A stretch of 39,060 nt of DNA, from NCBI RefSeq assembly GCF_004348265.1, contig NZ_SMNT01000045.1, positions 1 to 39,060 on the forward strand, read 5' to 3'. The notes beneath the pieces were generated by a model. It made no database searches. It worked only from the letters and a program-made list of their open reading frames with translations, and was not told where the DNA came from. The DNA comes from Methylobacterium segetis (GTDB taxonomy: Bacteria > Pseudomonadota > Alphaproteobacteria > Rhizobiales > Beijerinckiaceae). The position numbers and the translations under genes were made by a program. Of the stretch, positions 33,480 through 39,060 are shown piece by piece; the first letter of the stretch is position 1; every line of letters begins with the position of its first letter.

Positions 33480-36125
33480 ATGCCGACGAGTCCCGAGACC
33501 CTGCCCCTACGAGAGGACATCGCCGCCGAGGCGGGTTCGGGCTCGCAGCTTCGCCGGCTGCTGCCCTCGCTCGCTGGGCTCTGCATCGCGGCGATCGCGC
33601 TCGCGATGCTCCACCGCACGCTCGGCAGCGTCACGTTGACCTCCGTCTCCGACGCGTTCGGCCAGATCCCGGCGCTCGCCCTCGCCCTCGCCTGCCTCTT
33701 CACGGGGATCAGCTTCGCGGCGATCGGCGTGTACGATCTCGTCGCGGTGGAAACGGTGGCGCCCGGCCGCATTCCACGCTCCCGCGCCGCCGCAACGGGG
33801 GCGGGAGGATACGCGGTCTCGAACGCCCTCGGCTTCCCGCTCCTGACGCAGGGCGCCTTTCGCTACCGGGCCTACGGACCGCACGCGGTGCCGCTCTCCG
33901 ACGTCGGGCGCATCCTCGGCGCCTCGTGGTTCGCCCTTCTCGTCTCGCTGGTGACCATGGCCGCGGTGGCCCTGGTGCTCGGCCCGGCGAACCTGCCCGG
34001 CCTGCAGGGTGCCACGGTGCCCTCCGGGCTGCCGCGCGCGGAGGCGAGCGTGGGCGTCGCGATCCTCTGCCTCGTGGCCGGGCTCGTGCTCTGGCTCGGG
34101 CGGAGCGAGCGCGTCCTGCGCGTGGGCGGATTCGGCCGCGGCGGGTTCTCGATGCGCCTGCCCACCACCCGGGCCGCCCTCGTGCAGATCGGGGCCGGAA
34201 TCGTCGACCTCACGGCCGCGGCCGCCACCCTGTACGTGCTCCTGCCCGCCGATGCCGTCGGCAGCTTCCCGGCCTTCGCCCTGATCTACGTCGCCGCCAC
34301 CGTCGTCGGCATCGCCAGCCACGCGCCGGGGGGCCTCGGCGCCTTCGAGGCGACGCTGATCGCGAGCCTCGGCGCCGGCGGTCGCGCGGACATGCTCGGC
34401 GGCCTCCTCGCCTACCGGATCATCTACACGCTCCTGCCCTTCGCGGCCGCGATCCTCGGCCTCTCATCCGCCGAACTGGTGCGCCGCCGCGCCGCCTTCG
34501 CCGGACCGGCCCGGGCGGCCGGCCGCTTCCTGGAGCCGATGGTGCCGCGCGCCGCTGCCGGCATCGCGCTCGTCGGCGGCGTGATGCTGCTGGCCTCCGG
34601 CGCGACGCGGGATCTCGCCGCCCGTATCGAGATCCTGTCGCAGGTCGTGCCGCTGCCCTTCGTCGAGGCCTCGCACTTCGCGGCCTCCCTCGTCGGCCTC
34701 GCCCTTCTCGTGCTGGCGCGGGGCCTCAACCGCCGCCTCGCCCGGGCTTGGCGCTTCGCGCTGATGCTTCTCGTCCTCGGCGCCGCCTTCTCCCTCGGCA
34801 AGGGTCTCGACTGGGAGGAGGCGACCCTCCTCGGCACCTTGGCCGCGCTTCTCGCCGCCTTCCGATCCTCGTTCTACCGCTGCCCGCGCGCCGCACCGGC
34901 GAGCCTCTTCGCCCTGAGCCGCCCGGCGCTCGCGGGCGTCGCGGCCCTCCTCACAGGGGCGATCGGCCTCGGCTTCATCGCGTGGCGCCACTGCGCGGAT
35001 GCCGACGCTCTCTGGTGGCAGGTCGCCTGGGACGGGGACGCACCGAGCCTGATCCGCGCGTCCTTCGCCCTGATGGCCGGCATGGCGGCGATCGGCTTCG
35101 ACAGCGCGGTCAACCGCCGTGGTGCGCACGGGGCCGAGCCCGAGATTCCGCAGGCCGTGGCCGAGGCCGTCGCCCGCGCGCCCGGCGCCGCCGCGGCGCT
35201 GGCACTCCTCGGCGACAAGGAGTTCCTCACCTCCGCCGATGGGCAAGGCTTCGTGATGTACGCCCGTGCCGGCCGCAGCCTCGTGGCCCTCGGCGAGCCC
35301 GTGGCGCCGGAAGGCACCGCGCCCGACCTCGCCTGGGCCTTCCGCGAGCTCGCCGACCGCGCGGCGGCGCGCCCCGTCTTCTATGGGGTCGGCCCCGAGA
35401 ACCTGCCGCTCTTCCTCGACATGGGACTCGCCGCCCTCAAGCTCGGCGAGGTCGCCCGCGTACCGCTTGTCGACTTCACCCTGAAGGGCCCGGCCCGCCA
35501 CGATCTGCGCTACGGCGCCCGCCGGGCGGAGAAGGAGGGGCTGAGCTTCGCGATCCTGCCCCGCGCCGAAGTCCCGGCCGCGATGGAGGACCTCGCCGCC
35601 GTCTCCGACGCGTGGCTCCTCATGAAGTCCGGCAGCGAGAAGCGCTTCTCCCTCGGCTACTTCGACCCCGCCTACCTCGCCCGGTTCGACATCGCGGTGA
35701 TGCGCAAGGAGGGCCGCATCGTCGCCTTCGCCAATCTCTGGCGGGGAGCCGACCGGAACGAGATGGCGATCGACCTGATCCGCTACACGCCCGACGCCTC
35801 GCGGGTGATCATGGACGCGCTGTTCGCCAACCTCCTGCTCGCCGCGAAGGACGAGGGCTATCGCTGGTTCAACCTCGGCGCGGCGCCCCTCTCGGGCCTC
35901 GTCGACCGGCGCCTCGCCTCCCGCTGGAACCGGTTCGGCGCCTTCCTCTACCGGCGCGGGGCGGATCTCTACAGCTTCGACGGCCTGCGGGCGTTCAAGC
36001 AGAAGTTCGATCCGGTCTGGACGCCCTACTACCTCATCTGCCCCGGCGGCCTCGGCACCCCGCGCGCCCTCCTCGACGTGGCGACCCTCGTCAACGGCTC
36101 GCCCTTCGGGCTGATCCGGCGATGA
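33480..36125 (+). CDS. mprF: Bifunctional lysylphosphatidylglycerol synthase/flippase MprF (LpiA-like)
   Basis: 881-residue membrane protein. The N-terminal half, to about residue 540, has many hydrophobic segments with the conserved GALFRYRAYG-like region (QGAFRYRAYG) and ASHAPGGLGAFEA loop, forming the lipid flippase. The C-terminal half, about 565-870, is the cytosolic DUF2156/GNAT-like aminoacyl transferase that uses aminoacyl-tRNA (usually Lys) on phosphatidylglycerol: FVMYARAGRSLVALGEP, RYGARRAEKEGLSF, EKRFSLGYFD, FNLGAAPLSGL and FKQKFDPVWTPYYL. It lowers surface negative charge and protects from cationic peptides and acid in relatives. It overlaps the acvB start by 4 bp (ATGA). No clear ribosome-binding site is visible before ATG 33480. 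Confidence 0.95.
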   Translation: MPTSPETLPLREDIAAEAGSGSQLRRLLPSLAGLCIAAIALAMLHRTLGSVTLTSVSDAFGQIPALALALACLFTGISFAAIGVYDLVAVETVAPGRIPRSRAAATGAGGYAVSNALGFPLLTQGAFRYRAYGPHAVPLSDVGRILGASWFALLVSLVTMAAVALVLGPANLPGLQGATVPSGLPRAEASVGVAILCLVAGLVLWLGRSERVLRVGGFGRGGFSMRLPTTRAALVQIGAGIVDLTAAAATLYVLLPADAVGSFPAFALIYVAATVVGIASHAPGGLGAFEATLIASLGAGGRADMLGGLLAYRIIYTLLPFAAAILGLSSAELVRRRAAFAGPARAAGRFLEPMVPRAAAGIALVGGVMLLASGATRDLAARIEILSQVVPLPFVEASHFAASLVGLALLVLARGLNRRLARAWRFALMLLVLGAAFSLGKGLDWEEATLLGTLAALLAAFRSSFYRCPRAAPASLFALSRPALAGVAALLTGAIGLGFIAWRHCADADALWWQVAWDGDAPSLIRASFALMAGMAAIGFDSAVNRRGAHGAEPEIPQAVAEAVARAPGAAAALALLGDKEFLTSADGQGFVMYARAGRSLVALGEPVAPEGTAPDLAWAFRELADRAAARPVFYGVGPENLPLFLDMGLAALKLGEVARVPLVDFTLKGPARHDLRYGARRAEKEGLSFAILPRAEVPAAMEDLAAVSDAWLLMKSGSEKRFSLGYFDPAYLARFDIAVMRKEGRIVAFANLWRGADRNEMAIDLIRYTPDASRVIMDALFANLLLAAKDEGYRWFNLGAAPLSGLVDRRLASRWNRFGAFLYRRGADLYSFDGLRAFKQKFDPVWTPYYLICPGGLGTPRALLDVATLVNGSPFGLIRR

Positions 36126-37501
36126 GGCGGCGGAGCGGGGCACGCCTCGCCCTCGGGATCGGGGCGGCCCTGCTCCTCGCCGCCGCGGGCGCGGGCCTCC
36201 TCCTCGCCTGGCGCCCGCCCGCGCCGGCCTTGATCGCCTCGGCGACGCCGGTGCGGGTCTCCTCCGCGCATTTCACGGACGTGCCCGTCGCGATGCCGGG
36301 CGGGAGCCCGGTCGGCCTCGCCCTGCTCGTCTCCGGCAGCGGGGGTCCGGGAGCGGCGGACGCAGCCCTGTCCGAAGGCCTGCGCCGCCGCGGGCTGATG
36401 GTCCTGAGCCTCGACCTCGAGACATGGCGCGCCGGTCTGGAGCGCGACGCAGGGCCCTGCCTTCGCCCGATGTCCGACGTTGAGGATCTCTCGAAGAACC
36501 TCCAGCGGGCGCTCAAGGCCAAGCGCTATTTCCACCCCGTCCTCCTCGGGGTCGGGGAGGGCGGTGCGCTCGTCCACGCCATCCTCGGCCAAGCGCTCTC
36601 GGCGACGGTCGCGGGGGGCGTCGCCCTCGAGCCGGCCGAGACGCTCGCCCTCCGGCGCCCGCTCTGCGACGGCCTGCCCGCCGAGCCCGCGCCCGACGGC
36701 TTCCGCTATCCCAGGCAGACCTCGCTGCAGGAGCCCTTCATCGTGGTGCAGGGGGCGGCTCCGCCGCATTCGGAGCCGGGCGCCGCGCGCGGACCACACC
36801 GGCCCGAGACACGCCTGCGCCCGGAGCCCGAGGCCCGCATCGCGGAGGCGGCCGAGGCCGCGGTCACCCTCGCCGCGCGGGATGCCGGCACCGGCCAGCT
36901 CCCCATCGTGGAGCATCCCGCCGTCGGGCCGGCGAGGGCGCTCGCCATCTTCTATTCCGGCGACGGAGGCTGGCGCGACATCGACAAGACGATCGGTGAC
37001 CGGTTGGCACGCGAGGGCGTGCACGTCATCGGCGTCGACGCCCTGCGCTATTTCTGGTCGGAGAAGGCCCCGCAGACGGTGGCGGCCGACACCGTATCGG
37101 CGCTCAAGGCCGCCGATCCCGACGGGCGGTTGCCCATCCTCGTCCTCGGCTACTCCTTCGGCGCCGACGTCTTTCCCTTCGCCTGGCCGTACCTGCCCGC
37201 GAGCCTCACGGATCGGATCGGCCTCGTCGCCCTCCTGGGTCCGGGCCGCAGCACCGGCTTCAGCGTGTCCGTGAAGGGCTTCCTCGGTCTCGGGGGCGCC
37301 CACGCGGTGGTGCCGCAGATCGCGGCGCTGCCCGCGGCCAGGGTGCTCTGCATCTACGGCTCGGCCGAGAAGGAGCCTGCCTGCACCGACCCGAGCCTCG
37401 CCGGCATCCGCACGATCCGCCTGGAGGGCGGCCACCATTTCGACGGCGACTATCCCGGCATCGCCCGCCGGATCCTCGAGGCCCTGCGGCCGGCGGGCTG
37501 A
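36122..37501 (+). CDS. acvB: AcvB/VirJ-family protein, putative lysyl-phosphatidylglycerol hydrolase
   Basis: 459-residue exported protein. Residues about 8-30 form a signal or anchor (LALGIGAALLLAAAGAGLLLAW). The N-terminal half is a poorly conserved alpha/beta region. The C-terminal VirJ domain, about 255-457, has AIFYSGDGGWRDIDKTIGD, GYSFGAD near 343-349 with the likely Ser nucleophile, and GGHHFDGDY with the likely His base. Homologues in Agrobacterium and Rhizobium sit next to lpiA and hydrolyse the aminoacyl-PG made by it, acting in the periplasm. The overlap with mprF (ATGA) supports that job here. A separate signal for transcription is not seen. Confidence 0.9.
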   Translation: MRRRSGARLALGIGAALLLAAAGAGLLLAWRPPAPALIASATPVRVSSAHFTDVPVAMPGGSPVGLALLVSGSGGPGAADAALSEGLRRRGLMVLSLDLETWRAGLERDAGPCLRPMSDVEDLSKNLQRALKAKRYFHPVLLGVGEGGALVHAILGQALSATVAGGVALEPAETLALRRPLCDGLPAEPAPDGFRYPRQTSLQEPFIVVQGAAPPHSEPGAARGPHRPETRLRPEPEARIAEAAEAAVTLAARDAGTGQLPIVEHPAVGPARALAIFYSGDGGWRDIDKTIGDRLAREGVHVIGVDALRYFWSEKAPQTVAADTVSALKAADPDGRLPILVLGYSFGADVFPFAWPYLPASLTDRIGLVALLGPGRSTGFSVSVKGFLGLGGAHAVVPQIAALPAARVLCIYGSAEKEPACTDPSLAGIRTIRLEGGHHFDGDYPGIARRILEALRPAG

Positions 37502-37675
37502 ATCCGCGGCGGAGTTGATGATCCGGTCCAGCGGAACTGTTCCTGCCCTGAAGGCTCGATTGAAAAAATCCGCCTCACATTGACCGTGAGCTGTGAACAG
37601 CGCGGCAATACCGATTGCTTTTTCGCGGCCGATATCGACTTGAGCAGTCCGTTACCGCGAACAAGGACCGGACTC

Positions 37676-38176
37676 ATGGCGGATAGTACCGAGGCTCTTC
37701 GGAAAGATTACACGGAACTGGCGGCCGACATCGTGGCGGCCTACGTATCCAGCAATTCGCTTCCCCTCACGGATCTGCCCGCGCTGATTTCGAGCGTCCA
37801 CGCGGCGCTGAGCGGGCTGACAGCCGCGAGCGCCGAAGCCGAGGCGGAATCCGCGTCGCGGCCGACGCCGGCGCAGGTCCGCAAGTCGATCACGCCGGAC
37901 GCGCTGATCTCGTTCATCGACGGCAAGCCCTACAAGACGCTCAAGCGCCATCTCTCGACCCACGGGCTGGACATCCACGCCTATCGCCAGCGCTACGGCC
38001 TGCCCAACGATTACCCGTCGACAGCGGCCAATTACTCGGCCCAGCGCTCGCAACTCGCCAAGAGTCTCGGTCTCGGCCAGCAGCGCCGTCCCGCCGCCGA
38101 GGTCCAGCAGCCGGAGGCCCCGGCCGAGATGCCGGCCCCGAGGGCGCGGGGCCGACGCAAGGCCGCGGCCGCCTGA
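37676..38176 (+). CDS. Ros/MucR-family transcriptional regulator, copy 1
   Basis: 166-residue protein of the Ros/MucR group, which silence exopolysaccharide, motility and other genes by binding AT-rich DNA. The N-terminal oligomerisation part (LAADIVAAYVSSN, LPALISSVHAALSGL) is at about 14-50. The zinc-finger-like domain lies at about 66-136 with KSITPDALISFIDGKPYKTL, KRHLSTHGLDIHAYRQRYGL and PNDYPSTAANYSAQRSQLAK. The usual first ligand Cys79 is Ser79, and His97 of Ros is Gly97; Asp82, His92 and His96 remain. So zinc binding is doubtful. ATG 37676 has AAGGA 8 bp upstream. Residues 63-166 are identical to copy 2. Confidence 0.92.
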   Translation: MADSTEALRKDYTELAADIVAAYVSSNSLPLTDLPALISSVHAALSGLTAASAEAEAESASRPTPAQVRKSITPDALISFIDGKPYKTLKRHLSTHGLDIHAYRQRYGLPNDYPSTAANYSAQRSQLAKSLGLGQQRRPAAEVQQPEAPAEMPAPRARGRRKAAAA

Positions 38177-38196
38177 GCGCGGACGCCGCGTGACGA

Positions 38197-38224
38197 GCGC
38201 CGGGGCGGGCCGAGGCCCCGGCGC
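38197..38224 (+). terminator. GC hairpin downstream of mucR-like copy 1
   Basis: GCGCCGGGGC (38197-38206) pairs perfectly with GCCCCGGCGC (38215-38224) over 8 nt, 20 bp past the stop codon. No T-run. The same hairpin occurs after copy 2. Confidence 0.45.
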
Positions 38225-38273
38225 AGCTGAAGCCGCCATCCTGCGCGAGGATCCGAGGTCGTCATTTGATAGG

Positions 38274-38288
38274 TTTGCGAAACGCAAA
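38274..38288. promoter_or_regulatory. Inverted repeat upstream of mucR-like copy 2
   Basis: TTTGCG, AAA, CGCAAA forms a perfect 6-bp-arm inverted repeat in an AT-rich stretch about 140 bp before copy 2. It lies inside the duplicated segment, so it recurs at 39030-39044. It may be a regulator site for the next gene; autoregulation is common in this family, but binding here is inference. Confidence 0.35.
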
Positions 38289-38428
38289 TCGAACGATTCA
38301 ACGTACAGCTGGTTACCCCTAAGGCTTTTCTCACCGCACAAGCAGAAATGCCTGTGCATCGACCAGCGACTTACGCTTGCATTCCGTTGTGTTTGCGGCG
38401 AAGTACGTAGGCGATTAAGGAGATGCCG

Positions 38429-38932
38429 ATGGAACCAGAAGAAACGTCTTCGCGTGCGCACGACCAGTTTATCGAACTGTCTGCTCAAGTCGTTTCGGCA
38501 TACGTCGCGCGCAATCATGTGGCCGCCACTGACATCCCGGCGCTGATCCACGCGGTTCACGCCTCCCTCTCCGGCTTGGCCCAGCCGGAAGCTCCGCCAG
38601 CGGAGACGGTCGAGAAGCCGACGCCGGCTCAGGTCCGCAAGTCGATCACGCCGGACGCGCTGATCTCGTTCATCGACGGCAAGCCCTACAAGACGCTCAA
38701 GCGCCATCTCTCGACCCACGGGCTGGACATCCACGCCTATCGCCAGCGCTACGGCCTGCCCAACGATTACCCGTCGACAGCGGCCAATTACTCGGCCCAG
38801 CGCTCGCAACTCGCCAAGAGTCTCGGTCTCGGCCAGCAGCGCCGTCCCGCCGCCGAGGTCCAGCAGCCGGAGGCCCCGGCCGAGATGCCGGCCCCGAGGG
38901 CGCGGGGCCGACGCAAGGCCGCGGCCGCCTGA
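38429..38932 (+). CDS. Ros/MucR-family transcriptional regulator, copy 2
   Basis: 167-residue paralogue of the preceding gene. The N-terminal part (FIELSAQVVSAYVARNHV, ALIHAVHASLSGL) has diverged from copy 1, whereas everything from KSITPDALISF onward is identical in protein and DNA. The same Ser replaces the first Cys ligand of the zinc site. ATG 38429 is 6 bp after AAGGAG (38417-38422); the ATG at 38423 abuts that site and is unlikely. The two copies can probably form mixed oligomers with the same DNA specificity but different N-terminal contacts. Its own 252-bp upstream region suggests separate expression from copy 1. Confidence 0.92.
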   Translation: MEPEETSSRAHDQFIELSAQVVSAYVARNHVAATDIPALIHAVHASLSGLAQPEAPPAETVEKPTPAQVRKSITPDALISFIDGKPYKTLKRHLSTHGLDIHAYRQRYGLPNDYPSTAANYSAQRSQLAKSLGLGQQRRPAAEVQQPEAPAEMPAPRARGRRKAAAA

Positions 38933-39060
38933 GCGCGGACGCCGCGTGACGAGCGCCGGGGCGGGCCGAGGCCCCGGCGCAGCTGAAGCCGCCATCCTGC
39001 GCGAGGATCCGAGGTCGTCATTTGATAGGTTTGCGAAACGCAAATCGAACGATTCAACGT
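38617..39060 (+). repeat. Direct repeat, copy 2, running off the right edge
   Basis: Second copy of the 37861-38304 segment, shifted by 756 bp. It still matches at the last base of the window, so its true end is not seen. It may lead into a further mucR-like copy. Confidence 0.97.
38953..38980 (+). terminator. GC hairpin downstream of mucR-like copy 2
   Basis: Same 10-bp-stem hairpin as after copy 1 (38953-38962 with 38971-38980), 20 bp past the stop. No T-run. Confidence 0.45.

Larger units (their letters stand above)
37861..38304 (+). repeat. Direct repeat, copy 1 (3' half of mucR-like gene plus downstream)
   Basis: This segment matches 38617-39060 with one mismatch (37873 G versus 38629 T). 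It is identical from 37874 to the point corresponding to the window end, at least 431 bp. The offset is 756 bp. It covers codons for residue 62 onward, the stop, and 128 bp beyond. Identity in the non-coding part shows recent duplication or gene conversion. Confidence 0.97.

Noticed and set aside
33926..37501. An apparent 1191-residue frame ending in AcvB
   Set aside because: Most of it is an out-of-frame reading of mprF; AcvB starts at 36122 with its own signal peptide.
37861..39060. Insertion sequence or transposon as the cause of the mucR repeat
   Set aside because: No transposase, terminal inverted repeats or target-site duplication is visible at the repeat ends inside the window.

Overview
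The window is about 39 kb of very GC-rich DNA with dense, short-spaced genes. It most resembles a chromosome of Methylobacterium or a close relative (Alphaproteobacteria, Hyphomicrobiales). The signs are two Ros/MucR-type regulators, a GcrA-like protein, an MprF (LpiA)-AcvB pair, a MEKHLA protein, a GYD protein and GC-rich codon use throughout. This is inference from gene content; no rRNA or other taxonomic marker is present. I saw no transposase, phage gene, tRNA, rRNA or CRISPR array.

Layout. (1) 1-7055: a GlxA-type AraC regulator (cut by the left edge) diverges from a short-chain dehydrogenase. An IorA/IorB-like molybdenum hydroxylase, a SLAC1/TehA-family transporter and an alpha/beta hydrolase follow. 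The regulator/SDR gap and the region upstream of iorA carry the same operator-like element, suggesting one small regulon. (2) 7110-11901, minus strand: a three-gene type I secretion cassette. It has a repeat-rich exported protein without RTX motifs, then the ABC transporter, then the membrane fusion protein. A perfect 11-bp-stem hairpin lies between substrate and transporter. (3) 12387-17726: cell-wall enzymes (lytic transglycosylase, DUF2778/L,D-transpeptidase-like protein), a ModE-like HTH fused to a periplasmic-binding-like domain, several small secreted or hypothetical proteins, a PilZ-like protein, and a strong intrinsic terminator that may end a small RNA. (4) 17753-28247, minus strand: a 1305-residue autotransporter with an internal duplication. 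Upstream of it is a four-gene operon in which every junction is a 4-bp ATGA overlap: FdtA/QdtA-like ketoisomerase, DegT aminotransferase, hexapeptide acyltransferase, and a 1349-residue multi-module glycosyltransferase. This reads as synthesis of a dTDP-3-acylamino-3,6-dideoxyhexose plus its transfer to an acceptor. (5) 28524-33479: small proteins, a MEKHLA protein coupled to purC, a DUF2189 membrane protein, a GYD protein and a GcrA-like regulator. (6) 33480-37501: mprF and acvB/virJ in an overlapping operon for aminoacyl-phosphatidylglycerol synthesis and turnover. (7) 37676-39060: two Ros/MucR-type regulators whose 3' halves and downstream DNA are essentially identical. The repeat runs off the right edge.

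The most notable items are the non-RTX type I secretion cassette, the amino-sugar/giant glycosyltransferase operon beside an autotransporter, the shared operator of the GlxA-type regulator, and the mucR tandem repeat with an altered zinc site. No single region is clearly a new defence or mobile system.
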